A stretch of 64,000 nt of DNA from Sinorhizobium fredii (GTDB lineage Bacteria; Pseudomonadota; Alphaproteobacteria; Rhizobiales; Rhizobiaceae): positions 1,694,501-1,758,500 of the forward strand of contig NZ_CP024307.1 of the NCBI RefSeq assembly GCF_002944405.1. Reading direction: 5' to 3'. The position numbers were made by a program, and so were the translations under genes. The notes beneath the pieces were generated by a model. That model did not search any database. It saw only the letters and a list, made by a program, of their open reading frames with translations, and was not told where the DNA came from. Of this stretch, positions 43,556 to 53,450 are shown in pieces; the first letter of the stretch is position 1, and the number at the start of each line of letters is the position of its first letter.

Positions 43556-44384
43556 GTGGTTGCCCGTCCTCGTGGGGCTTGCGTGTTTAGTGGTCTTCGT
43601 ACTGCTGCCGAGGCTCGCTACTGAGCCAACTCCGCTCGTCAAGGACGGTACGTGGCGGCTGATCTTCGCAGACGAGTTCGACGTGGTGAGCCTCGACCGG
43701 GAGAAATGGACCACCTGCTACTGGTGGAATAAGGACGGCTGCACCAATCTCGGGAATGGGGAACTCCAGTGGTATCGGCCCGAGAACGTCTCCCTCAACG
43801 AGGGGCTTCTGCGGCTGCAGGCGAGACCGCAAAACATCATTGGCTTCGAGGGGCGCACTTTCGAATATACGTCGGGAATGGTCACCACCGGCCGCGACTA
43901 CGAGGAACTGCCCCGGCCCTCACGAGTCCGCTTCCGCTACGGGCATGTCGAGGTACGGGCGAAGATCCCGGATGGCAAAGGCTTATGGGCGGCAATCTGG
44001 TTGTTGCCGGAGACGCGTGAGTCGCGACCGGAGATCGATGTCATGGAGGCGCTCGGCGACTCCCCGACGACCCTGCGGGTGCATTATCATTACCGCGACG
44101 AGGCCGGCGAAAAACAGAGCGTCGGCGAGAAGGTTAAGACACCAAATCTGACGCAGGACTGGCACGTCTATAGCCTGACCTGGGATCCCGACAGGATCAT
44201 CTGGTATCTCGATGGCAAGGAGGTGTGGCGATATTCGGACGCTGGCTCAATCTCCAACGAGGACATGTACCTGCTGCTCAACCTTGCCGTCGGCGGAGAA
44301 TGGGCTGGGTCGCCCTCGGAGAATACGAATTTCCCTGCCGAGTATCTCATCGATTACGTGCGCATTTGGCAACGGGATGGATGA
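43545..44384 (+). CDS. Glycoside hydrolase family 16 glycanase
   Basis: A 279-residue GH16 enzyme that cleaves beta-1,3/1,4-linked glucans or related polysaccharides. Residues about 5-23 form a membrane anchor or signal (VLVGLACLVVFVLLP). The catalytic motif E-I-D-V-M-E is at 163-168 (E163, D165, E168), with WAAIWLLPE before it and the WYLDGKEVW, LLLNLAVGGEW pattern after it. Similar to rhizobial ExoK-type length-control enzymes. It starts inside the preceding gene and its stop overlaps the next start (ATGA), so it is tightly coupled to the flippase. Probably trims the nascent polysaccharide. Confidence 0.92.
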   Translation: MHPKWLPVLVGLACLVVFVLLPRLATEPTPLVKDGTWRLIFADEFDVVSLDREKWTTCYWWNKDGCTNLGNGELQWYRPENVSLNEGLLRLQARPQNIIGFEGRTFEYTSGMVTTGRDYEELPRPSRVRFRYGHVEVRAKIPDGKGLWAAIWLLPETRESRPEIDVMEALGDSPTTLRVHYHYRDEAGEKQSVGEKVKTPNLTQDWHVYSLTWDPDRIIWYLDGKEVWRYSDAGSISNEDMYLLLNLAVGGEWAGSPSENTNFPAEYLIDYVRIWQRDG

Positions 44385-46885
44385 TGATGTCACTGAGCCA
44401 GCCCCACAGTCGCGCCAGGCTTCCGTCACTTCTGTTGCAGGTGCGGCATGCCCTACCGGCGGCCGTACGCTCCCCACTGATCTGGAACGGCTATGCACTG
44501 ATCGCGAGCGCCGGACTCACATCGGCCCTCGGGCTTGCGTTCTGGGGGCTGGCGGCCCGCCTCTACTCGCCTGAGCAGGTGGGTATTGGGGCGGCGCTCA
44601 TTTCCACCATGCTGACGCTTGGTAACATTTCCCAGCTCAACCTCGGTAACTTCCTGAATCGTTACCTGCCCCCCGCCGGACGGAACGCCCTGCGGCTGAT
44701 ATTGGCGGCCTATGCCCTCGCCGGCGGCGGCGCGGCAATCTTCTCTACATTGATCATCTTATTTATCTCGCATCTCGTCTCGGAACTGGGTTTTCTCCGC
44801 GACGAACCGCTTTTAATGGCCGCTTTCGTCGTAGCAACGGTCGCCTGGACGCTCTTCGCCCTGCAGGACAGCGTGCTCGCCGGACTGCGACGCTCAACCG
44901 TAGTGCCAGTCGAGAACGCGGTCTTTTCTGCCGCCAAGCTGCTGCTGCTCGCGCTCTTGTCCGGTTCCTCCCTGCTCGGCTCTGGCCTTTATGCCGCGTG
45001 GGTGTTGCCACTTCCCCTGTTGCTTGCGCTAACCAACTGGCTGATCTTTTTTCGCTTTCTGCCGCAACACAATGCGGAAACCTGCGCGCCCGACCGGCGC
45101 GCGCTGATCCGCTACTTCGGCTGGGACTATGCGGGAACTCTCACTTCCATGACGGCCATTGGCGTCGCGCCGCTGATCATACTTCATTACGGCGGCCCGG
45201 GTGAGCTGGCCGTCTACTACATCTCCTGGGAAGTCGCCTACGGTCTCTATCTCGTCAGCCGGTCCATGGGAGTATCCCTGCTTGCCGAGGCCGCTTTCGA
45301 ACGCAGCAGGCTGCACCAGCTGGCCGTCGACGCGCTGATCTACGCGACCGTGCCCCTTCTGGCGGGCGTCGCCCTTCTCCTTCTCGGTGCGCCGCTGCTT
45401 TTGTCGCTGCTAGGCGCGCAATATGCGGGAGCGAGCTCCCTGTTGCTGCAGCTTCTCGCCCTGTCTTGCCTGCCATGGAGCCTCGTTACCCTCATGCTTG
45501 CCGTAGCGCGGGCAACTGGCCGGACAGAAGTCGTGGCAACCGCGCAGGTCGTGACGCTCGCAATCGTGCTCGGCCTCGGTACGCCGCTCGTGATCGCCGC
45601 CGGTGCCGTCGGCATGGCGGCCGCATGGCTGGTCGCGCATTGCTGTGTTGCGCTCGCCCTGCTGGCCTATGTCTCGCTTCGTCTCGGCCCAACGGGCCGA
45701 TTCGAACTAGGCCTTCGAATCCTGTCGTCGCTAGCGCGGCATTGGCGTAGCATCGCTCCTCGTGAGCGATCCTCGGTGTCGCTCGAAGTCTCTATCGCGC
45801 AGTTTTGCGCGGTGACACGGCTTGGCGCCGCCGATCCCCGCACCGTTCGCGAATTCCGCCGTGAGAGCGACGTGCGCACGGGGCTGTTTAAGGCATTGAA
45901 GACCGATGGGGAGGGTTTGATCTTCAAATCCTCTACATCCGCCGGAGGGCGGGGGGCTCTTGTGCGGCACATATTGCGGGCGCAGGCCCTGAGGACCGAG
46001 CCCTTGCTCGACGATCTCGGCTTCGAGGTTTCAAGGATCGTTGCCTGCCACGTGTCGACGTCGGAGGTTAGCTTGGCGGAGCATGCATGGCCGGGAGAGG
46101 ACGGGCGCGCCGTACTTTCATCAGGCCGCCTGCATTTCCCTGCCGTTACATGCGCCATCGCTGGCATTGCCGAGATTCACGCGCGCACGGCAATGACACG
46201 AACGATCGACAGACAATGGTTGCAGCGTTGGGTCGACGGCGGCGTCGAAGCCGCAAGGAAGGTGCAGTGCTGTTTGTTGGACGATGCGACGCGCGCCAAG
46301 GGGCTCGCTCATTTCCTCAAGGAGCAGCGTCAGTTCTGGGCGGGACGGCGGCTGCCGCTTGGGCTCGGCCATGGCGACTTTTGTCCGGGCAATCTCCTTT
46401 TTGCGGTAGGGCCGGGTGACACGGACGCTCGGCTGGTTGCGATCGTCGATTGGGAAGCTGCCTCTTGCGACGCTCCCCCCGGGATCGACGCGATGTTCAT
46501 GCTTCTAACGGCCCGTGCGCTGGGTAGCGGCGAAGAACTGGGTTTCGTTGTGAGGCAAATGCTGCAGAATCCAGAGCTGACACGCCAGGAAGAACTAAGC
46601 ATGGCTTCGCTGCGGACAGCTATCGAAGTATCCTATGGCTCTCTGCGCCACCACGCAGTCATTCGAGCGCTCTGCGGGCTGGCATGGTGGCGGCACATTG
46701 CGGCGAACCTGTCTAAATCATCAAGCTTCGCCAACAAGCCTCTCTGGGTATCCATCAACGTCGATTTGGTCCTTGCCTGCTATATTCAGGACTCCGAGAC
46801 CGCTGGCGGGCTGTTGTCGGCCGTTACCACCGGTCTCAAAAGCCTGAAGATCCACGGGTCCAGGACCAAGTCGGCACTGCCATAG
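44381..46885 (+). CDS. Wzx-type flippase fused to an APH-like kinase domain
   Basis: An 834-residue fusion. Residues about 30-480 contain about 12 hydrophobic segments of a MOP-superfamily polysaccharide flippase (WNGYALIASAGLTSALGLAFWGLAARLYSPEQVGIGAALIS), which moves undecaprenyl-linked repeat units across the inner membrane. Residues about 500-834 resemble aminoglycoside phosphotransferase/choline-kinase folds: GLGHGDFCPGNLL (H664, D666, N671) and AIVDWEAASCD (D690). Such a kinase would lie on the cytoplasmic side. Fusion of the two was not known to me. The reading frame is continuous and the start at 44381 overlaps the GH16 stop. The kinase might phosphorylate the lipid-linked sugar before flipping; this is inference. 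Confidence 0.85.
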   Translation: MMMSLSQPHSRARLPSLLLQVRHALPAAVRSPLIWNGYALIASAGLTSALGLAFWGLAARLYSPEQVGIGAALISTMLTLGNISQLNLGNFLNRYLPPAGRNALRLILAAYALAGGGAAIFSTLIILFISHLVSELGFLRDEPLLMAAFVVATVAWTLFALQDSVLAGLRRSTVVPVENAVFSAAKLLLLALLSGSSLLGSGLYAAWVLPLPLLLALTNWLIFFRFLPQHNAETCAPDRRALIRYFGWDYAGTLTSMTAIGVAPLIILHYGGPGELAVYYISWEVAYGLYLVSRSMGVSLLAEAAFERSRLHQLAVDALIYATVPLLAGVALLLLGAPLLLSLLGAQYAGASSLLLQLLALSCLPWSLVTLMLAVARATGRTEVVATAQVVTLAIVLGLGTPLVIAAGAVGMAAAWLVAHCCVALALLAYVSLRLGPTGRFELGLRILSSLARHWRSIAPRERSSVSLEVSIAQFCAVTRLGAADPRTVREFRRESDVRTGLFKALKTDGEGLIFKSSTSAGGRGALVRHILRAQALRTEPLLDDLGFEVSRIVACHVSTSEVSLAEHAWPGEDGRAVLSSGRLHFPAVTCAIAGIAEIHARTAMTRTIDRQWLQRWVDGGVEAARKVQCCLLDDATRAKGLAHFLKEQRQFWAGRRLPLGLGHGDFCPGNLLFAVGPGDTDARLVAIVDWEAASCDAPPGIDAMFMLLTARALGSGEELGFVVRQMLQNPELTRQEELSMASLRTAIEVSYGSLRHHAVIRALCGLAWWRHIAANLSKSSSFANKPLWVSINVDLVLACYIQDSETAGGLLSAVTTGLKSLKIHGSRTKSALP

Positions 46886-46897
46886 TGAGTCGCAGCG

Positions 46898-49384
46898 ATG
46901 CCCAGGAAAGCGAAAACTGAGCGCCGGAAGGGCACATCAGACAAGCGCAACCGCATTGCCCGCGAGCCAGCACCAGCAATCCCTGAAGAGCCGCCAGCCC
47001 CCGCGTTAACCCCGGAACCCACCACGGGCAAGGCAAAACAGAACCGCAGGGTAGCGCCGGCGGCAACGAAACCGAGTGCGGGCCGATCCGCGGCCAAGCC
47101 TGCAAAGCGGCCCCGCAAGGGGATGGGTCCGCTTGCCAGACGTATAGAGAAAGCCCAGAAGCAGCTCGACAATGCGGCGCAGCGGCTACGGGAAATCGAT
47201 AATGGCCTAGCCTTAACCGTCCCCGGTGTCCAAGATGAGGGCCCTGACAAGGCGCCTCCGCCGCCTCGGGGCCGCCGCCGGCGAGGAGCGACGGTCGAAG
47301 GTCTCGAGGCGTCGCACCGGCAAGCCCGCGCGGTCATCACCGAAACGCCAGCTGCGGTGGCAGAGAAGACAAGCGCCGACAGGCCCGGCGAGAGGAAGGC
47401 GGAAGGAGCCGTGGCAGCCGCGGCCGTTGCCGACCGGACGGATGAGATTCGCGCCTCAGTCTATGAGCTAGTCACCGAGCTCGCGCGCACCCCGCCCGCC
47501 GTAGAGTTAGCCGTCGCCGGCGGCGCCACGGAGCATAGAGCGCTCGAGGCAGTCTCGCGCACTGCCGATGTGGTCGAAAAAGCATACGTCGCGGTAGCAT
47601 TGGCCTTGCTTGCCGCGGCGATCCTGCTCTGGAAGCTCTCACTGCCGACAATAGACCCGAACCGCATGACGGATCTCGGCCTCGTGTCGATACTGCCGCC
47701 GGCCTTTTATCTGTCGCTGGTGCTGCTTTGCACGGGGTTTGCATGGCAGGTGGCCTACCGCTGCGTGAACAGCGTTCTTCCCTATCTCTATCTCGTCGCG
47801 CTGATCTTCATCCTGCACGCGACACCCCCGATTCTATATCAGACGCTGCGCTATTCCTGGGCCTGGAAACATCTCGGCATTGTTGACTACATACAACGGC
47901 ATGGGACCGTCGATCCGGCAGCCTCTTTCCTTTCGGCCTATCACAACTGGCCGGGGTTGTTCGTCGTCACTGCCTGGATCGCCGATCTGTTCGATGCACG
48001 TCCCATCGACCTTGCTTCCGTCCTCCAGTTTACGCCGGTCGCACTGAATATCGCCCTTTTGGCAGTTTTCCTGTGGCTGCTGGAAAGCTTCACCGAGGAC
48101 AAGCGTCTGCTGCTGACAGCGGGCTGGTTCTTCGTCGCCGCCAATTGGATCGGCCAGGACTATTTCTCGCCCCAGGGCATAACATTCTTGCTCTATCTGG
48201 TTCTGCTCGGTCTCTTTCTCGGGCCGCTGCGTCAGAACGGGTCAAAGGTCGCGAGGCGGCATCCGCGCCTGTTGAAGAGCCTCGGGCCGGCTGCTTTCTC
48301 AGTAGGACTGAAATCGAAAGAGGTCGGGCAGCTTCCCTGCGCGCTGTTTGCCGCGCTCGCAATGGTGACCATTCTCGCGATTGCTGTTACTCATCAACTG
48401 ACGCCATTGGTTGTCATTCTGTCGGCCATCATGCTCGTTATGCTCGGATGGATTGCGCCGTCCTACCTTGTGTTCGCGCTTGTCGCTGAAACGCTTTGGC
48501 TGCTGTGGGGAGCGGCGCCGTTCGTTTACTCGCAATTGCAGAGCCAGATTGCTTCTTTTTGGGAGCTTTCGGAGGCGACGTCGAAGTTCGCCAATCTTGC
48601 TCTCGTCAGTCCCGACCGCGCTTGGGTCGTCTGGGTCGGACGGGTGTTTTCGACGATGATCGTGCTTGTTGCTCTATACGGCGGGCTGCGCCGACTGAAG
48701 CGGGGGTACTGGGACCTCACCGCTGCCGCCCTCGTGCTTTCGCCGGCACCATTGCTGGCTGCCGCCTATGGTGGCGAGTCTGTATTCCGCGTCTATCTGT
48801 TCTCCCTCCCGTTTCTGGCTTTTTTCACGGCGGCTGCTTTCTTCCCGGCGCCTCAATGCGGCCGGTCCGCTTTTGTGTTTCCGATTCTAGGCGCCGCCTG
48901 CATCCTTTCGGCAGTCGGGTTGCTGTTCGCCAATGATGGGAAGGATCGCGAATATCGGTTCACACCCGATGAAGTGGCTGCTTCCGAGTGGCTTTACTCA
49001 ACTGCGCCGCCAGGCTCCCTGCTGATCGAAGGCGCCCGCAGCTATCCTTCTCAATTCATGAATTACGAGAACTTTTCCTATCTGCCCATCTCAGAAGAGA
49101 GTGAGGGAACGAAAGAAAGGATCGCAAGTGACCCTGAGGGGGTGCTGGGTCGCTGGATGCGTGACCCGCGCTGGAAGGACGCTTACGTAATCCTGACCCG
49201 CAGCCAGAAGGCCTATCTCGAAGCGGGCGGGTACATGCGCCGGGGGGACTTCGAACGCATCGAGAATGCACTGCTGGTCTCACCGCGCTTCATCGTCGTC
49301 CACGCTACTCCGAATGTGAAGGTGTTTACGCTGCTGAAGCCGAAGCAAGGTTTAGCCGAAACTCCGAGCGCCCGCCGCGATTAA
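46898..49384 (+). CDS. Large polytopic membrane protein (polymerase or GT-C glycosyltransferase candidate)
   Basis: An 828-residue protein. The first about 195 residues are Lys/Arg/Pro/Ala-rich and probably disordered in the cytosol, ending in helix. From about residue 225 there are about 12-14 transmembrane segments with an extracytoplasmic loop HNWPGLFVVTAWIADLFDA and NWIGQDYFSPQGITFLLYL, a pattern seen in GT-C-like membrane transferases and O-antigen polymerases. The last about 130 residues are soluble (VAASEWLYSTAPPGSLLIEGA). It sits between the flippase and glycosyltransferases, so it is the best candidate for the polymerase (Wzy role) of the locus. Family is inferred from topology. Confidence 0.75.
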   Translation: MPRKAKTERRKGTSDKRNRIAREPAPAIPEEPPAPALTPEPTTGKAKQNRRVAPAATKPSAGRSAAKPAKRPRKGMGPLARRIEKAQKQLDNAAQRLREIDNGLALTVPGVQDEGPDKAPPPPRGRRRRGATVEGLEASHRQARAVITETPAAVAEKTSADRPGERKAEGAVAAAAVADRTDEIRASVYELVTELARTPPAVELAVAGGATEHRALEAVSRTADVVEKAYVAVALALLAAAILLWKLSLPTIDPNRMTDLGLVSILPPAFYLSLVLLCTGFAWQVAYRCVNSVLPYLYLVALIFILHATPPILYQTLRYSWAWKHLGIVDYIQRHGTVDPAASFLSAYHNWPGLFVVTAWIADLFDARPIDLASVLQFTPVALNIALLAVFLWLLESFTEDKRLLLTAGWFFVAANWIGQDYFSPQGITFLLYLVLLGLFLGPLRQNGSKVARRHPRLLKSLGPAAFSVGLKSKEVGQLPCALFAALAMVTILAIAVTHQLTPLVVILSAIMLVMLGWIAPSYLVFALVAETLWLLWGAAPFVYSQLQSQIASFWELSEATSKFANLALVSPDRAWVVWVGRVFSTMIVLVALYGGLRRLKRGYWDLTAAALVLSPAPLLAAAYGGESVFRVYLFSLPFLAFFTAAAFFPAPQCGRSAFVFPILGAACILSAVGLLFANDGKDREYRFTPDEVAASEWLYSTAPPGSLLIEGARSYPSQFMNYENFSYLPISEESEGTKERIASDPEGVLGRWMRDPRWKDAYVILTRSQKAYLEAGGYMRRGDFERIENALLVSPRFIVVHATPNVKVFTLLKPKQGLAETPSARRD

Positions 49385-49697
49385 GGCGGGCAGGCAGCTC
49401 AGTGGCCGTCCGCGAGCGCCTGGCGCGCACGTTCGTAACGAATGCAGCGAAAGTAAATAGCCAGGATGCTAAGACGTAGTAATCCAATGTGACTATTCGA
49501 CTCTCGTGAGCCGCCACGGTATTCTGGATGTTTTAAAAGAAGTGTGGGAAATGATCTGCCGCTGGTGGGGTTGGCTTTGCCCTCCAGGCAGCTAAGAAGA
49601 TGTTTGCCAGTTGAAGCACCTTGCTATTACTCAAGCGTGTGCAAAGATGGGCAATTCTGCGTCACGCAGACGAAGATCGCACGACACCGCGCACACG
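49385..49697. other. Gap between the membrane protein and the first GT2
   Basis: 313 bp. Starts of the next gene at 49611 (TTG) or 49647 (ATG) are possible and would shorten this gap. No promoter or small gene is clear. Confidence 0.4.
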
Positions 49698-50417
49698 ATG
49701 ATTGTGCCGAGCGTGAGCGTGATCATCCCGACTGTCAACGAAGCCGATAACTTGCCGCATGTCTTACCCCGCATCCCGGCGTGGGTGGAAGAGGTGATTC
49801 TGGTAGACGGAAGTTCCAACGACGACACGGTTGCCGTGGCGCGGCAGCTCAGGCCCGACATCGTCGTCGTCGAGCAACCGCGGCTTGGCAAGGGCGCGGC
49901 ACTTGCAGCCGGCTTCGCCGCCGCGCGAGGCGACATCTTGATCACGCTGGACGCCGATGGCTCAGCGGATCCTCGAGAGATGGCAAGCTTTGTCGGCGCT
50001 CTCCTTGCCGGGGCCGATTTCGTCAAAGGGTCGCGCTTTCTCCAAGGTGGTGAGACGAGCGACATGGAATGGTACCGGCGGCTAGGGAACTGGGGATTGG
50101 TCCATCTTGTTCGCTTGCGCTTCGGCGGCCGCTACAGCGACCTTTGTTACGGCTACAATGCCTTCTGGCGCGACGTGCTGCCCTATCTCGGCGTCGAAAT
50201 CGCTCCGGGATTTGAGATCGAAACGCAGATGAGCATTCGTGCACTCCAAACAAAGCTGGCTATCGTCGAGCTGCCAAGTCGGGAGCACGCGCGCATCCAT
50301 GGCGTAAGCAACTTGCGAACCTTCCCCGACGGCTGGCGCGTCCTGAAGACCATCGTCCGGTTGGGGTTCACCTCCGGCGGCAAAGCTGTAGCCGTAATAA
50401 GGAAACGTCCGATTTAG
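49698..50417 (+). CDS. Family 2 glycosyltransferase
   Basis: A 239-residue GT2 resembling polyprenyl-phosphate hexose synthases: VSVIIPTVNEADNLPHVLPRIP, VDGSSNDDT, GKGAALAAGFAAARGDILITLDADGS (DxD), and KGSRFLQGG. No large C-terminal membrane domain is present. Starts at 49647 and 49611 would add basic residues; I chose the ATG that begins the GT-A fold. It transfers a sugar to a lipid or growing chain at the membrane. Donor not assignable, although GDP-mannose and UDP-sugars are made by the downstream genes. Confidence 0.88.
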   Translation: MIVPSVSVIIPTVNEADNLPHVLPRIPAWVEEVILVDGSSNDDTVAVARQLRPDIVVVEQPRLGKGAALAAGFAAARGDILITLDADGSADPREMASFVGALLAGADFVKGSRFLQGGETSDMEWYRRLGNWGLVHLVRLRFGGRYSDLCYGYNAFWRDVLPYLGVEIAPGFEIETQMSIRALQTKLAIVELPSREHARIHGVSNLRTFPDGWRVLKTIVRLGFTSGGKAVAVIRKRPI

Positions 50418-50436
50418 CCACGTTGAGATTCCGGTC

Positions 50437-52617
50437 GTGTTATCGATTGCTGTTATCATCTGCGCCTATTCCAACCAGCGACGCGAGCAGTTGCACGAGG
50501 CGATACGCTCCGTCCAAGAACAAGAACATCGTCCCGACCAGGTGGTCGTCGTCATCGATAACAACGAAAGCCTGCTGCACGATACGCGCGAGTTTTTCCC
50601 GCACTTCGAGGTCGTCCCGAACGATGGCATGCGGGGGCTTTCCGGCGCACGCAATGCCGGCATCCGCCGAACCTGGACAACTGTGATCGCCTTTCTCGAC
50701 GACGACGCGATCGCCGAGCCTGCTTGGCTCGGGCGCCTCACGAGGCATTACAACAATCCCGCAGTGGTCGCTGCCGGTGGTAAGGTCTTGCCGCTCTGGC
50801 AAGGTGGCCGGCCTCCGTGGTTTCCGGAGGAGTTCCAGTGGGTAGTGGGGTGCAGCTATCGCGGCCTACCGCAAAGCCTGCACCCTGTACGCAACCCAAT
50901 AGGCTGCAACATGTCGTTTCGCCGAACGGTTTTCGAGACGATCGGGTTTTTCCGCGAGGGATTCGGACGCACCGACCAAGACGCCGCCGGTGGCGAGGAG
51001 ACTGACTTGTGCATTCGCACTCGGCAAAGGATGCCCGAGGCCATCATCCTCTATGATCCCGAAGCCGTGGTTCATCATCGCGTGCCGACAGGACGATCGA
51101 CTTGGGGTTATTTCCGTAAGCGCTGTCTTGCGGAGGGACGGTCGAAAAATGCGCTGGTCGAGTCGCTCGGCGCGGGTGCCGGGCTGTCCGCCGAACACAT
51201 GTACGTGACACGCACCCTACCGAAAGGTGTGGCGCGGGCGTTGCTCGATGCGGTGCTGCGGCTAGACCCCTGGGGCCTGCCACGTGCCGTTGGGATCCTG
51301 GCTGGTCTTACGCTCACCGTGGCGGGGTATGCAATCGCGAAACTGTCCCGGCGCCCGTGGGACCACATGAGCGTGAGAACCTTCCAGCCCATAAAGGTTG
51401 TAACGATTGACATAGCCAATCCGCCTTCGTCGATCTCGCTGGTCAGCGAAGGGAAGGGCTCTTATGGGGGGATTTTTTGCCTGGTCCGCTCTGGAGTGCA
51501 ACCACTGTCGATCGTTGAATTGGAGCATCCGGGCCCAGTCGTCGAGACAGCAGAGGTGCTGTCCGCCCTCGGATCTCTTCGTCCGTTATCTTCCATCTCT
51601 TTAGACCGGCCGTGTCATGGGGTCGCCGTAGTCATCGCAACGCGAGACCGGGCCAACAGCCTCAATCGCTGCCTCCTTTCGCTCTTCGACCAAACCCGCC
51701 TGCCGGATGAGGTGATCGTAGTAGACAACGCGCCAGCGTCGACGGCGACTGCGGATCTCCTCGCGAGGCAGTATTCCGGACGTGTTCGCCATGTATTAGA
51801 ACCGATACCGGGGCTCGGTCGCGCCCACAATACGGGTCTTCAACATGTTTCCAGCGACCTCGTGCTCTTCACCGACGATGACGTGGTGCTCGACCGCTAC
51901 TGGGTCGCGGCGATGTCTGCTCCGATGGAGGAGCACGCGGCGGTAGGCTGCGTGACCGGTCTGATCCTGCCGGCCGAACTCGAAACGCGGGCACAGGTCT
52001 GGGCGGAGCGGCATGGCGGCTTCGGCAAGGGTCTCCGACCCCGGACCTACGACCTTGGGGCGAACCGGCCGAAGGGAGCTCTGTTTCCCTTCACTGCGGG
52101 GCAATTCGGCTCGGGGGCCAATATGGCCTTCCGTGCCAGTGCCTTGAAGCAAGTTGGCGGTTTCGACTCCGCATTGGGAGCGGGAACGTTGGCGTGTGGC
52201 GGCGACGATCTCGCAGCTTTTTTCTCGATCATCAGCGGCGGATTCCAACTTGTCTATCAGCCACAGGGGATTGTTTGGCATCATCATCGGCGGGGAGAGG
52301 ACGGAATGCGTCGGCAGGCCTATTGCTATGGCGTGGGTCTCGGGGCGTATCTGACGAAGATCCTCCTGGATGATCCGCGTCGATTCCTTCGGCTCGCAGC
52401 TGCCCTGCCAGCCGGCATCCTTCATATGGCCGGCCCCTTTTCAATCAAAAGGCTTCGGCTGCCATCCGATTATCCCAAGCGGCTGGTCTGGATCGAGCGT
52501 CTCGGCATCGTTGCAGGCGTGCCCGGCTATCTACGCAGTGTTTCGAAGATGCGACGCGACGACCGGGCACGCAGCATTGCGAGTTCCAGCAATGCGATCG
52601 CAAGCAAGGAAACCTGA
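50437..52617 (+). CDS. Tandem two-domain family 2 glycosyltransferase
   Basis: A 726-residue protein with two GT-A domains. Domain 1 (about 1-240): VIICAYSNQRREQLHEAI, NAGIRRTWTTVIAFLDDDA (DDD), NPIGCNMSFRR, GGEETDLCIR. A hydrophobic segment at about 275-300 separates it from domain 2 (about 385-640): VVIATRDRANSLNRCLLSL, VVDNAP, LVLFTDDDVVLDRYW (DDD), FGSGANMAFRA, GGDDLAAFF. A GTG start at 50437 gives MLSIAVIICAY. Two active sites in one chain can add alternate sugars in a repeat. Translation is likely coupled to the deacetylase gene three bases downstream. Confidence 0.88.
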   Translation: MLSIAVIICAYSNQRREQLHEAIRSVQEQEHRPDQVVVVIDNNESLLHDTREFFPHFEVVPNDGMRGLSGARNAGIRRTWTTVIAFLDDDAIAEPAWLGRLTRHYNNPAVVAAGGKVLPLWQGGRPPWFPEEFQWVVGCSYRGLPQSLHPVRNPIGCNMSFRRTVFETIGFFREGFGRTDQDAAGGEETDLCIRTRQRMPEAIILYDPEAVVHHRVPTGRSTWGYFRKRCLAEGRSKNALVESLGAGAGLSAEHMYVTRTLPKGVARALLDAVLRLDPWGLPRAVGILAGLTLTVAGYAIAKLSRRPWDHMSVRTFQPIKVVTIDIANPPSSISLVSEGKGSYGGIFCLVRSGVQPLSIVELEHPGPVVETAEVLSALGSLRPLSSISLDRPCHGVAVVIATRDRANSLNRCLLSLFDQTRLPDEVIVVDNAPASTATADLLARQYSGRVRHVLEPIPGLGRAHNTGLQHVSSDLVLFTDDDVVLDRYWVAAMSAPMEEHAAVGCVTGLILPAELETRAQVWAERHGGFGKGLRPRTYDLGANRPKGALFPFTAGQFGSGANMAFRASALKQVGGFDSALGAGTLACGGDDLAAFFSIISGGFQLVYQPQGIVWHHHRRGEDGMRRQAYCYGVGLGAYLTKILLDDPRRFLRLAAALPAGILHMAGPFSIKRLRLPSDYPKRLVWIERLGIVAGVPGYLRSVSKMRRDDRARSIASSSNAIASKET

Positions 52618-52619
52618 AG

Positions 52620-53450
52620 ATGCAAGCGATTCCAATCCTGCTCTACCACAGCGTCAGCGAAGACTTCGCGCCGGCGTATCGCCACTGGTCGATACCGCCC
52701 GCCAAATTCAAAGCTCAGATGGCTGCGCTGGCAGAATGCGGCTACCGACCGATGACAGTTCAGGAGCTCGCTTTGTTGCGGCGAAGTGGCCAGCCATTGT
52801 CCCGGAGGACTTGCTTCATAACGTTCGACGATGGGCTGCTGGATTTTTTCGAAGGGGCAATGCCGGTACTGACTTCGCATGGCTTCCGGGCAACGCTTTT
52901 CGTAGTCTCCGGATTCGTCGGCAGGACCAGCCGCTGGCTCACTTGCCTTGGAGAAGGCAACCGTCCGATGCTGGATTGGCGGAAATTGCGCGAGTTGCAT
53001 GGGCTTGGCATAGAGATCGGCGCGCACACGGTGAGCCATCCAGAGCTCGATATACTTACGCACCAGCAGGCGACACGCGAGATCCAAGACAGCAAATTCG
53101 CGCTGGAAGACGGGCTCGGCGACACGGTTGCGACGTTCGCCTATCCTCATGGCTATGCCACCAGAACGATCCGCAGGCTCGCGGAGGAGGCGGGCTATAT
53201 TGCGGCGTGCCGCGTGGGCAATGCCCTAAGCGCTGATACTGAGGGCCTATTCGAACTGTCGCGTGTTACCGTTACAAGCGACATCGCGCCCGCAGACCTT
53301 ATTGACCTCATGGACACATCGAGGCTTCCAGTCGCGCCGCCGGCAGACCGTTTGATCGCTCGGGGGTGGCGAGCAGCACGGCGGGTCCGGGCTTTGCACC
53401 GTTCTCTGGCCCGGACCTTTCGAAGCGGCGGACAGGAAAGGGACTCGTGA
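52620..53450 (+). CDS. Polysaccharide deacetylase (NodB-fold)
   Basis: A 276-residue NodB-type deacetylase, removing N- or O-acetyl groups from a sugar polymer. Catalytic and metal residues: TFDDG (68-72), GAHTVSHPEL (H136, H140), and the later YPHG and the His-less end typical of variants. No signal peptide, so it may act in the cytoplasm on the lipid-linked unit or be exported with the apparatus. Located three bases after the tandem GT2 and one base before the next gene (TGATG). Confidence 0.9.
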   Translation: MQAIPILLYHSVSEDFAPAYRHWSIPPAKFKAQMAALAECGYRPMTVQELALLRRSGQPLSRRTCFITFDDGLLDFFEGAMPVLTSHGFRATLFVVSGFVGRTSRWLTCLGEGNRPMLDWRKLRELHGLGIEIGAHTVSHPELDILTHQQATREIQDSKFALEDGLGDTVATFAYPHGYATRTIRRLAEEAGYIAACRVGNALSADTEGLFELSRVTVTSDIAPADLIDLMDTSRLPVAPPADRLIARGWRAARRVRALHRSLARTFRSGGQERDS

